15,140 nucleotides of DNA, taken from NCBI GenBank assembly GCA_002438905.1, contig DJSA01000096.1, positions 186 through 15,325 of the forward strand. The letters are read 5' to 3'. A model generated the notes under the pieces. It did not search any database, was not told the origin of the DNA, and saw only the letters and a program-made list of their open reading frames with translations. This document shows, in pieces, positions 1 through 6,993 of the stretch. The position numbers and the translations under genes are program-made. This DNA comes from Bacteroidales bacterium UBA6346. Its GTDB lineage: Bacteria > Bacteroidota > Bacteroidia > Bacteroidales > UBA932. The first letter of the stretch is position 1; each line of letters begins with the position of its first letter.

Positions 1-117
1 TGGCGCATCGACTACTTCCTCGCCACCGCCGACCTCACCACGCGCCTCGTCTCCGCCTCCATCCTCCCCGACATCATGGGTTCCGACCACTGTCCCGTGG
101 AATTGGTGTTACAATAA
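1..117 (+). CDS. xth: Exodeoxyribonuclease III, C-terminal fragment
   Basis: The window opens inside this gene; only the last 38 codons and the TAA stop are present. The peptide begins WRIDYFLAT and contains IMGSDHCPVELVLQ at its end. The RIDY(F/I) strand and the GSDHCP motif, whose Asp and His are catalytic, are the hallmark C-terminus of the exonuclease III/AP endonuclease (EEP) family. The enzyme cuts DNA 5' of abasic sites and degrades duplex DNA 3' to 5' in base excision repair. The family identification is firm despite the short fragment, but separation from other close EEP nucleases rests on this end alone. No clear intrinsic terminator follows the stop. Confidence 0.85.
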   Translation, partial: WRIDYFLATADLTTRLVSASILPDIMGSDHCPVELVLQ

Positions 118-121
118 TTAA

Positions 122-199
122 CTATCGCAGCATCCACTCCCAGGCAGGAATGACCTCGGCAGTCGTGCCATCGTCAAAGGCAAGGTATATATAAAAAAT
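122..199 (-). pseudogene. Possible coding remnant (25 codons, no start)
   Basis: On the minus strand an open stretch of 25 codons runs from just after a TAA at 200-202 to a TAG at 122-124. It has no start codon. Its end reads FDDGTTAEVIPAWEWMLR, which looks like the C-terminus of a real globular protein rather than random translation. I do not recognise the family. It lies in the gap between two converging genes, so it may be the last piece of a deleted gene. The stretch is short, so chance is a real alternative. Confidence 0.22.
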
Positions 200-226
200 T
201 TATCCGCAAACATTACACACAAAAAT

Positions 227-278
227 CATTCATTCACAATGAACGATTTTGCAAACAACCATTCATTCACAGTGAATG
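227..278. promoter_or_regulatory. Tandem palindromic operator-like sites
   Basis: Two 19-nt copies matching at 17 positions lie at 227-245 and 260-278, 33 bp apart, about three helical turns. The second contains a perfect 7-bp inverted repeat with one central base, CATTCAC-A-GTGAATG (264-278). The first is the same palindrome with two mismatched arm positions. The TTCA/TGAA arms resemble operators bound by TetR-type dimeric repressors. No regulator or gene start lies next to them, since both neighbouring genes end here. An 8-bp direct repeat CTGTTACA at 344-351 and 367-374 adds to the impression of a regulatory region. Binding is inferred, not shown. Confidence 0.4.
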
Positions 279-374
279 TTTATCAGACTCGGTGTGTTCG
301 CATTCTCGTGCTTTTGGACCATTACCATATTACCTTTCAGAATCTGTTACAAAATTAATACAACAACTGTTACA

Positions 375-2897
375 TCACAGTCGGCCTGATTCCTCAAAGT
401 TGCCGACATTGCGACGTGGGGTAACGGCGCGGCCGAAACTGTAGGTGAAGCCGAGGGAGACGCCTCGGCCGGAGTAGAGGCTTATCATCCTCATGGTCTC
501 GACGTCGCCGTCCCAAAGGCTGAGGCCCTGGCTCATGGACTTGAAGATGTCGTCAACCCTCAGAGTCAGGTTGGCGCGGCCGTCGAGGAACGACTTGCTC
601 AGGGAGGCGTTGAGCGACCACATCCCGGCTACGGAGAAATAGCCAACGGCCATCGGGGTCATGCCCCAGCCGTCAATGCTAAACTTGAAATCCTTTGGGA
701 GATAGAAGGTCGTCGATGCGTAGCCGTTGAACGAATGCGATGAATTGCTATAGTCCGCAAAGGTTGTCAGATTCGGGTTCCGATATGCCTTGAAAGCACC
801 GTATGAATAGTTGGCGTTGAGCGTAAGAGTCCACCATTTCGTGATGTTCTGCTCTGAAAGGGAGAGGGAGAGATATGCAATCTGCTGCACGCCGGCGTTG
901 CTGTAGCGATATTCCATAGTTCCGTGGGACTTGTCGTAAATCGGAACCTGCTGGTCAGTGAAGTTTTTCTGATGGCTGTAGCCGGCCGTGAGGGTCAGGC
1001 GGCTGAAGAACACGGAGGAGAGCGTCAGATTGTGCGAGTAGCTCGGCTTGAGCTCCGGATCGCCGACCGTCCATGTGGTAGCGTTCACATAACCCCGGAA
1101 CGGATTGAGCTGCCAGTACTTGGGACGGTTAAGACGATAGGAGTAGTTCAGCGACAGGATGGTCTTCTGCGAAGGAATCCAGTTCAGGAAGACATTCGGG
1201 AAGACATCGAAATAGTTCTTGCCGCTGCGCCGGTTCTCCGACTTCCAGTCGCCTCGGGGGACGGTGTATTCGCCGCGGATGCCTGCCTGCGCGTTCCATT
1301 TGTCGGAGAAGGCCTTGGAGAGATTCGCGTAGATGGCATATATCTGTTCGGAATATGTGAAGTCGTTGCGCGCCGAAAGGTCACCGACCTGTTCCTCGGG
1401 AGTCTCCGGATCCCATTTGTAGGTGGCGTAGCGGTTGTCAGTCACTGACACGGCCGCCTTCGCGCCGGCCTCAACCCTTCCCGTGTTGTCCCAGAGATTC
1501 TGCGAAAAATCGACTTTCAGCGACCAGATGTTGGCACGGCGGAAAGTGGAGTCGTTCAGGCCGTCCCCAGGGAAAGGGTCCGCTGAACCGGAAGCAATCT
1601 GCTCGTCACGGTACTTCTGCGCATCTGCGGAAAGAGATGTGTAGAGATTGCGCTGGTAGTCCGAGCCGTCGCTGCGCGTGTGGTTGTAGTCAGCGTTCAC
1701 TGTAAGCTCCTGCGAGAGGGACTCGTCAAACGTGTGGGTGTAATTGAGGTTTGCAGAATACTGCCGAGTGTGGAATGCCTCGAAAGTGCGGCTCGTGCGG
1801 CTCGTATATGGTTCCGGATCATCAAACTTCAGAAAATTGTCTATCATCGCGGTATTGGGCGACTTGTCGCCGCTTCTGTTAAGATTGACCTTGACTATCG
1901 CGCCGAGAACGTCGCTGTCTGAAATCCTTATGTCCTCGGAAAACATCATCTGATGACCAGCGAAGCGGTTCCTTGCCCCGTTGACAGTCCGCAGCAGCGA
2001 CTCGTATGAATCGCCGTAGCGCTTATCCTCCGTGACCTCGTTGTAGTTGTGATAGATGTAGCCGTTGTAGCTGAGGTTGGTGTTCGTGACATCGCCCTTG
2101 TAGCCGAGACGCACGCTGCCGTCGCCCGTTCCGTGAACCTCAGGTTCCCACTTAAACTGCCCAGTGCCGCTGACCGAGCCGTTGAAGCCGTGCAGGAGCC
2201 CCCGCTTGGTCTTTATGTTGATGATTCCGCCCGCGCCTTCCGCATCGTATTTCGATGACGGCGAAGCAATCACTTCTATCTTGTCGATTGTAGTTCCTGA
2301 AGAGCCCTTGAGGTAGGCCTGAAGTTCCTTTCCGGACATATTGGAAGGCTTGCCGTCAAGCCACACGGTGACGGACTTGCCGTTGAGCTGAATGTTGCCG
2401 TCTTTGTCGAAAGTCACTCCAGGCGCGGCGCGAAGCACGTCGGTGGCGTTTCCGGTCTTTGCCGCTGCAAGTTCAGAGACATTCATCACAATCTTGTCGA
2501 ATCGGTGTTCGAGCAGAGGGCGCTTGCCGACGACCTTCGCGCTCTGAAGCATCCGCGTGTCCGGAACAAGGCTCACGACCGGGATTTCTCCTCCCGTCAT
2601 TCCCTCCAGCGACACAGAGGCATCCTTATAGCCCACGAGCGAGAACACGACACGGCACCCGGCGGCCGATGTAGCTGTCAGCACATAGACGCCGGTCGAG
2701 TCGGTCGTTGCGGCCGCCAGAAGAGCCTCGGCACTGTCCCGCAACGCCACCGTGACAAACTCAAGACCGCGTCCGCTCTCCGAATCAGTGACCCGCCCGG
2801 CAAGCCTTCTGTCGTCAAAGCCACGCTGCGGCGCAGCATAAGCCAGCACCCCGGCCGCCACCATCAACATCAATGCTAAACCAAATTTTTGTTTCAT
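375..2897 (-). CDS. Outer-membrane beta-barrel receptor-like protein (TonB-dependent receptor-like family)
   Basis: This 840-residue protein starts with a signal peptide (MKQKFGLALMLMVAAGVLAYA). A carboxypeptidase-regulatory-like domain (about residues 30-110, GRVTDSESGRGLEFVTVAL) follows, then a plug-like domain (about 135-230, with TDVLRAAPGV and SSKYDAEGAGGIINIKTKR), then a long beta-barrel to the end. The order matches the Bacteroidota OMP_b-brl_3 family of TonB-dependent-receptor relatives. Such proteins sit in the outer membrane and may import an unknown ligand. No SusD-like partner or substrate enzyme is adjacent, so the ligand cannot be guessed. About 20 polar residues follow the last barrel strand (GVSLGFTYSFGR). 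An in-frame ATG at 2942 exists upstream, but 2897 puts the positively charged signal-peptide start first and lies just after a plausible promoter. Confidence 0.9.
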   Translation of the reverse strand: MKQKFGLALMLMVAAGVLAYAAPQRGFDDRRLAGRVTDSESGRGLEFVTVALRDSAEALLAAATTDSTGVYVLTATSAAGCRVVFSLVGYKDASVSLEGMTGGEIPVVSLVPDTRMLQSAKVVGKRPLLEHRFDKIVMNVSELAAAKTGNATDVLRAAPGVTFDKDGNIQLNGKSVTVWLDGKPSNMSGKELQAYLKGSSGTTIDKIEVIASPSSKYDAEGAGGIINIKTKRGLLHGFNGSVSGTGQFKWEPEVHGTGDGSVRLGYKGDVTNTNLSYNGYIYHNYNEVTEDKRYGDSYESLLRTVNGARNRFAGHQMMFSEDIRISDSDVLGAIVKVNLNRSGDKSPNTAMIDNFLKFDDPEPYTSRTSRTFEAFHTRQYSANLNYTHTFDESLSQELTVNADYNHTRSDGSDYQRNLYTSLSADAQKYRDEQIASGSADPFPGDGLNDSTFRRANIWSLKVDFSQNLWDNTGRVEAGAKAAVSVTDNRYATYKWDPETPEEQVGDLSARNDFTYSEQIYAIYANLSKAFSDKWNAQAGIRGEYTVPRGDWKSENRRSGKNYFDVFPNVFLNWIPSQKTILSLNYSYRLNRPKYWQLNPFRGYVNATTWTVGDPELKPSYSHNLTLSSVFFSRLTLTAGYSHQKNFTDQQVPIYDKSHGTMEYRYSNAGVQQIAYLSLSLSEQNITKWWTLTLNANYSYGAFKAYRNPNLTTFADYSNSSHSFNGYASTTFYLPKDFKFSIDGWGMTPMAVGYFSVAGMWSLNASLSKSFLDGRANLTLRVDDIFKSMSQGLSLWDGDVETMRMISLYSGRGVSLGFTYSFGRAVTPRRNVGNFEESGRL

Positions 2898-2928
2898 ATT
2901 TAATATGTCTATTTTTTCACTTACTTGA

Positions 2929-2959
2929 CAAGGGTAGTGCACAAGCCTGAGAAAACAAG
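2929..2959 (-). promoter_or_regulatory. Possible promoter of the outer-membrane barrel gene
   Basis: Read on the minus strand, CTTG (2956-2959) is followed 19 nt later by TACCCTTG (2929-2936). This approximates the Bacteroidota -33/-7 promoter with one mismatch to TAnnTTTG. Transcription would start about 25 nt before the ATG at 2897. It would allow the barrel gene to be expressed apart from the hydrolase gene upstream. Confidence 0.35.
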
Positions 2960-2969
2960 GTTTTATAGT

Positions 2970-2986
2970 AAAGGCGTTTGAACGCC
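2970..2986 (-). terminator. Weak hairpin after the SGNH hydrolase gene
   Basis: GGCGTT (2973-2978) and AACGCC (2981-2986) can pair, and on the minus strand the stem is followed by TTTACT. The stem lies 17 nt past the stop codon of the hydrolase gene. It is short, with a very tight loop and only three Ts, so it would be at best a weak terminator. Confidence 0.3.
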
Positions 2987-3002
2987 GTGCGCAGACCGCC
3001 TT

Positions 3003-4103
3003 TTATTTGCCCCGTATTCCGTATTTTGCAAGTATCTTGCAGATTGGCTCCGCAACCGACTCCGCCCAGAGCTGGTAGCCGTAATCCCCCGGATGGGTCC
3101 CGTCGACCGAAGTCTCGTGGTCAGGAGCCGTGGCATTTGTCGTCTCCACATAGTAGACGTCCTTGTACATCGAGCAGGCCAGTCGCATCATCTGCTCTGC
3201 CATCTCCATCTTGGCGGCCTCGTTGCGGTCAGTGCCGGCGTCATAGTTGCGCCGCTCGCGATAAATCGTCTTCTGGAAAATGAGCGGCGTATCAGGATGC
3301 TTTTCACGAATGATTTCGATGAACTTGAAGAGGCGCTCCTTTATCATTTCCGGAGACGGATTTGAGAATGCGTCGAAAACGTATGCGTCGACATCGGCAT
3401 CGGCAAGGGCGCGCGCAAAATAGTCCTGGAGCTTGCTGTTGCCGGAGCAGCCGAGGCTGAGAAACTGGAGCCCGGTCATGCGCGAGAGCTGTGCCGGATA
3501 GGCCATCCCAGGGCGCGAGGTGCTGATTCCGTGAGTGTAGCTTGAGCCGAAGATTGCAATGCGGTGACGGAAAGGGACCTTCTTGACAGGACTGATTTCA
3601 TAGCCGTCAATGACACCTATCTTGAGACCGTCCAGCGCGCTTACAAGAGGCAGGTAGAGGAGGCACTCCAACTTTCCCTTATTGTTCCCGATCAAAATGG
3701 TCTTGTTCTCCCCGCTCTTCCCAGCCGCAGTGGCACCGGCCCACTTCCAGCCCTTGCCTTCCCTTACATAGAGGTCAAATCCCTTATGCGAAATCGGGCC
3801 GGTGGTGTTCGGGCCGGCAATTCGCGAATAAGTAGGGCACACTGAAATTTTCGGAGAGTCAGTCTCGAATGCGACGGCGATTCCGGAAGTCATGACAACC
3901 TGAAGAAGTTCGCTGCGCGTGAACCCGTCGTGGTAGACAAGGGTGTCAAGCCGATGATAGGGATTCGGCGTGTCGGGAAAAAGTTTGCCGATGAAGGTAA
4001 GTTCCTTCGCATCAACAAGTTTCCAATTGTTCTGCGCGAAAGCATTCAGAGCCAGGACGAGACTCAATGCAAGAGCCGCAATAGTTGTGAGAGTCTTTTT
4101 CAT
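3003..4103 (-). CDS. Secreted SGNH/GDSL-family hydrolase
   Basis: This 366-residue exported protein has a signal peptide cleaved after AFA (residue 23). An N-terminal beta domain carries the GxDLY-type signature (KGFDLYV, about 107-113). The C-terminal SGNH hydrolase domain contains block I FGSSYTHG (185-192, likely nucleophile S188), block II glycine in SLGCSGN (G218), block III Asn in DAFSNPS (N248) and block V DGTHP (D334, H337). All four blocks are intact, so it should be an active esterase, perhaps removing acetyl groups from glycans in the periplasm or outside; the substrate is inference. An upstream ATG at 4139 overlaps the preceding gene's TGA, but it would add 12 residues before the signal peptide from A+T-rich, spacer-like DNA. 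I therefore prefer 4103 (ATG at 4109 is also possible). Confidence 0.88.
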   Translation of the reverse strand: MKKTLTTIAALALSLVLALNAFAQNNWKLVDAKELTFIGKLFPDTPNPYHRLDTLVYHDGFTRSELLQVVMTSGIAVAFETDSPKISVCPTYSRIAGPNTTGPISHKGFDLYVREGKGWKWAGATAAGKSGENKTILIGNNKGKLECLLYLPLVSALDGLKIGVIDGYEISPVKKVPFRHRIAIFGSSYTHGISTSRPGMAYPAQLSRMTGLQFLSLGCSGNSKLQDYFARALADADVDAYVFDAFSNPSPEMIKERLFKFIEIIREKHPDTPLIFQKTIYRERRNYDAGTDRNEAAKMEMAEQMMRLACSMYKDVYYVETTNATAPDHETSVDGTHPGDYGYQLWAESVAEPICKILAKYGIRGK

Positions 4104-4135
4104 ATTCATAATTATATGGTATATATTATTCTGCT

Positions 4136-5122
4136 TCATTTCCTCAAAGTCTCGGAAATGTACGATGCCAGCCCCGTGACTGCCATCATAACGGACTGCG
4201 ACTCATGGGATATGGTGGCGAATATGATTCCGAGTTCAAAGGGAAGGTTGTAGACGGTGCTCAGCGCGAGGGCGACGATGTAGTGGAACGCTCCGAACCC
4301 GCCGGGCACCGGAACGACCCATCCGAGACTGCCTGCGAGCATGAGGAAGAGGGCATCCACGGCAGTGAGCCCGTCAAGAAGAGGCACCGCACGGAGCGAT
4401 GTGTAGCTCATCAGAAAATACATCGCCCAAATCAGGATCGTATATATGATGAACTTCCACCCGTCCTTCATCCTGAAGCAGCTGACGACTCCGTCCCACA
4501 TCCCCCGGCAGAACCCCCACAGTTTCCCGGCAAAGGTGTTCCGGTTCCTGTAATATACTATAAGAAAAATGATTGCGGCAAGAAGAAGGATTGCGGCAAA
4601 GGCAATCCACCAAAGGCTGAAACTCATCCGTCCGGACAGCGGGACCCACACCCTATCGATGAAGAATGTTCCGAATTCCGTCCATTTGAAAGCGAGGAAC
4701 ACGATGAGTATCAACAGCATGACAATCATGTCGAAACTACGTTCCGTCACGACCGTCCCGAGGACCCTGTCATAGCTCGCCTTATGCCCCCTCGAATCCT
4801 TGGACACGATGCCGCAGCGCACAAACTCTCCTATTCTCGGAAACACGAAATTGGCGAGATAGCCTATGTTCACGGCGTTGAATGTCGTCAGATGCCCCGT
4901 CCGCTCATCGACCGGAAGCAGGATTTCGCGCCACCGCTCGCTCCTGAACCAGTTTGAGAAGACGCCCACTAGTATGCTCGCGCCGACCCACCACCAGCGG
5001 CAACCGGCAAGGCTTTCGACAAGTTCCTCCCAGTTCACGCCCCTGAAACAGAAATACATCAGAAGAACCGCCACGGCAAGTGACAGTGCATATTTCATTA
5101 TGTTTTTCAGTTTCGACGACAT
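4136..5122 (-). CDS. Flippase-like membrane protein, LPG_synthase_TM (UPF0104/YbhN) family
   Basis: The protein has 328 residues from the chosen ATG and about eight hydrophobic membrane spans. Family signatures include GYLANFVFPRIGEFVR, TVVTERSFDMIVMLL, and a re-entrant-looking VPVPGGFGAFHYIVALAL near the end. The family is the membrane half of lysylphosphatidylglycerol synthase (MprF) and includes stand-alone proteins thought to move lipids or lipid-linked sugars across the inner membrane. No aminoacyl-transferase domain is attached. The start is uncertain: ATGs at 5143 and 5182 are in frame, but they add polar, poorly structured residues. It is the first gene of the leftward group, transcribed from the mirrored promoter at 5226-5268. 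Its stop overlaps the possible upstream ATG of the hydrolase gene. Confidence 0.88.
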   Translation of the reverse strand: MSSKLKNIMKYALSLAVAVLLMYFCFRGVNWEELVESLAGCRWWWVGASILVGVFSNWFRSERWREILLPVDERTGHLTTFNAVNIGYLANFVFPRIGEFVRCGIVSKDSRGHKASYDRVLGTVVTERSFDMIVMLLILIVFLAFKWTEFGTFFIDRVWVPLSGRMSFSLWWIAFAAILLLAAIIFLIVYYRNRNTFAGKLWGFCRGMWDGVVSCFRMKDGWKFIIYTILIWAMYFLMSYTSLRAVPLLDGLTAVDALFLMLAGSLGWVVPVPGGFGAFHYIVALALSTVYNLPFELGIIFATISHESQSVMMAVTGLASYISETLRK

Positions 5123-5225
5123 ATGGTGCACATCCGGTCTCATATTCCCATCATTTAGGCATATTCTATGATGCATATTCATGACACATCATTTTCCGAT
5201 ACATCATTGATGCCACGGACGACAG

Positions 5226-5268
5226 CAAACGACAAAGTTACCGATTTTTTCGTTATCTTTGTCGTTTG
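5226..5268. promoter_or_regulatory. Mirrored bidirectional promoter in an 18-bp inverted repeat
   Basis: The arms 5226-5243 (CAAACGACAAAGTTACCG) and 5251-5268 (CGTTATCTTTGTCGTTTG) are reverse complements at 16 of 18 positions, around a 7-nt ATTTTTT spacer. Each arm holds one Bacteroidota -7 box: TATCTTTG (5254-5261) facing the PfkB kinase gene and TAACTTTG (minus strand, 5233-5240) facing the flippase-like gene. The same TCGTTTG follows the box in both directions. I see no good -33 element on either side at the usual distance. Rightward transcription would begin about 40 nt before the ATG at 5307. Confidence 0.65.
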
Positions 5269-5306
5269 TTTGCATCAAAAAAGTATTCTTGAAATATACG
5301 GAAAAT

Positions 5307-6311
5307 ATGAAATCTATCCTCGGCATAGGAAATGCCCTCACTGACATCCTCGCCGTCCTTCCGGACGACTCTTTCCTCAAGGAATACCACATCCCGCGCG
5401 GCAGCATGCAGCATGTTGACAAGGAAACCGGAGACCGTATTCTGAAGAGGCTCAAGCCATTGGGAGTCCAGTATGTGGCAGGAGGCTCAGCAGCTAACAC
5501 GATCACGGGCACGGCAATCTTCGGAATGCGCTCGGCCTTCATAGGCAAAATCGGCGACGATGACCTCGGTCATCTGTTCAAGAGCGACCAGGAGCAGTAC
5601 GGAATCAAGTCCATCCTCCTCAAGGGCAAGAACCCATCGGGAAGGGCGATGGTGCTGATTACGGCGCCGAATGCGGAGAGAACGTTCGCGGACTATATGG
5701 GAGCGGCGCTGGAGCTTGTGCCCGAGGATTTGAAACCTGAGTATTTCAAGGGATATGACTATTTCCACATCGAGGGCTATCTTGTACAGAACCAGGCACT
5801 TATCAGAAAGGCAGTGGAAATGGCAAGGGCTGCGGGGTGCATAATCTCGATTGACATGGCATCGTACAATGTCGTCGAGTCGAACGAGGCTTTCCTGCAT
5901 GACATCGTGGAGAATTATGTCGACATCGTGTTTGCGAACGAGACGGAGGCCAAGGCATTCACGAAACTGGAGCCGCGAGAGGCACTGGACGAAATCGCAT
6001 CGCACGGAAAGACGGCTGTCGTGAAAATCGGAAAGAACGGTTCAATGGTAAAGAAAGGTAATGACTATCACTACATTGAGGCTTGGCCTGCGGATCCCAT
6101 TGACGCGACCGGGGCGGGAGACACCTACGCGGCAGGCTTCCTCTACGCCCACTCGCTCGGTATGCCGCTCAAGGTCTGCGGGGAGATAGGCTCGATTATC
6201 GCTGCCAAGGTTGTGGAGGTCATCGGGACGAAGATTGACATCCCGAGGTGGAAGGCAGCGAAAAAGGAAATCAAGGCGCTGATTGCCGAGACCAGAGGTA
6301 CATTGAGATAG
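5307..6311 (+). CDS. PfkB-family carbohydrate/nucleoside kinase (adenosine-kinase-like)
   Basis: This is a 334-residue cytoplasmic kinase of the ribokinase/PfkB fold. It has the N-terminal GGSAANT signature (59-65), NETEA (211-215) and the C-terminal DATGAGDTYAAGF (266-278). That last motif holds the anion-hole glycines and the catalytic base D272. The overall pattern resembles bacterial proteins annotated as adenosine kinase, which phosphorylate a nucleoside or sugar hydroxyl using ATP. The exact substrate is not decided by these motifs. A TTG at 5259 is in frame, but it lies inside the -7 box, so the ATG at 5307 is the sensible start. The next gene begins 42 nt downstream with no terminator between, so the two are probably co-transcribed. 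Confidence 0.9.
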   Translation: MKSILGIGNALTDILAVLPDDSFLKEYHIPRGSMQHVDKETGDRILKRLKPLGVQYVAGGSAANTITGTAIFGMRSAFIGKIGDDDLGHLFKSDQEQYGIKSILLKGKNPSGRAMVLITAPNAERTFADYMGAALELVPEDLKPEYFKGYDYFHIEGYLVQNQALIRKAVEMARAAGCIISIDMASYNVVESNEAFLHDIVENYVDIVFANETEAKAFTKLEPREALDEIASHGKTAVVKIGKNGSMVKKGNDYHYIEAWPADPIDATGAGDTYAAGFLYAHSLGMPLKVCGEIGSIIAAKVVEVIGTKIDIPRWKAAKKEIKALIAETRGTLR

Positions 6312-6353
6312 TGTGGCCGCCGTTCATGGTCGCGAAAAAACAGGGGCATCGAC

Positions 6354-6905
6354 ATGGGATTCATCACAAATCTTGCAGTCAGAAGACAGTTGAAGGCACA
6401 CGGGTTCAAGGGAGAGCACGGGTTCGTCCCATTGTCCCAAATTAGTCATGCCATAGTCTTGTTTGACGTTGAGGACACGGAATTTGATGAATGCCAAAAG
6501 ATTGCAACTGAATATTTCACCGCACTCGGTATTGAGATGAAGCCGTTTTTCCTTGACATGGGCAAGCACGACAAGGACGAGATTATTGTCACGGGAGTGA
6601 AGACCACGATTCTAAAGAGGAATCTGGCTTTCTGCGGCACGTTGCCGGATGAAATCATCGGGGAGCTTAAGGCCGTCACGGCGGAACTATATATCTGTCT
6701 TGTCGACAGGGTCTGCCCGGCCGTGCGGTGCTTTTCGGGGATTGTGCCGGCAAAGTTCTGCATAGGCAGGCGCGACTATGAAGGCTCCCCGTTCGGAATG
6801 ACATTCACAACACCGATGCAGGCCGATAGTATTCAGGTGAACTTTCATGACAGCGCAAAGTGCCTGCGCAGCATTTTGGAGTATCTGCCGATGGTCGTGG
6901 GATGA
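6354..6905 (+). CDS. Conserved hypothetical protein (DUF6913-like)
   Basis: The protein has 183 residues, with no signal peptide or membrane span. It starts MGFITNLAVRRQLKAHGF and shows alternating hydrophobic strands and helices (HAIVLFDVED, EIIVTGVKTT, ELYICLVDR). This suggests a small alpha/beta protein. From memory it resembles a short Bacteroidota-specific family annotated DUF6913; I cannot confirm this here. No catalytic motif is recognisable, although several cysteines (in AFCG, VCPAVRC and KFC) stand out. An AGGGG lies about 8 nt before the ATG. Its place between a PfkB kinase gene and a DUF368 gene, all rightward, suggests a shared operon but not a function. Confidence 0.75.
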   Translation: MGFITNLAVRRQLKAHGFKGEHGFVPLSQISHAIVLFDVEDTEFDECQKIATEYFTALGIEMKPFFLDMGKHDKDEIIVTGVKTTILKRNLAFCGTLPDEIIGELKAVTAELYICLVDRVCPAVRCFSGIVPAKFCIGRRDYEGSPFGMTFTTPMQADSIQVNFHDSAKCLRSILEYLPMVVG

Positions 6906-6963
6906 ACGGGAACAACGACCGGTGGAAAGCGACATAAGACATAAATAGTAAAAATGATTAACA

Positions 6964-6987
6964 GCCTCGGTTTGAGGCCTTTATTTT
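6964..6987 (+). terminator. Hairpin with T-rich tail ahead of the DUF368 gene
   Basis: GCCTC (6964-6968) and GAGGC (6974-6978) form a 5-bp stem with a GGTTT loop, followed by CTTTATTTT. It is a plausible weak intrinsic terminator for the preceding gene. It ends only 6 nt before the DUF368 ATG at 6994, so if transcription reads through, the structure would sit in that gene's leader and could act as an attenuator. Confidence 0.45.
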
Positions 6988-6993
6988 CGAAAA

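Noticed and set aside
924..1448. 174-codon open frame on the plus strand
   Set aside because: Antisense to the barrel gene, which has a signal peptide and plug-domain motifs; the plus-strand product looks random.
375..2897. Polysaccharide utilisation locus (SusC/SusD type)
   Set aside because: No SusD-like gene or glycan-degrading enzyme is adjacent, and the barrel protein fits the OMP_b-brl_3 type better than a SusC-type receptor.
4205..4957. 250-codon open frame on the plus strand
   Set aside because: It lies wholly opposite the flippase-like membrane protein gene. Its translation is rich in His, Pro and charged residues with no domain pattern, while the minus-strand product has clear family motifs.
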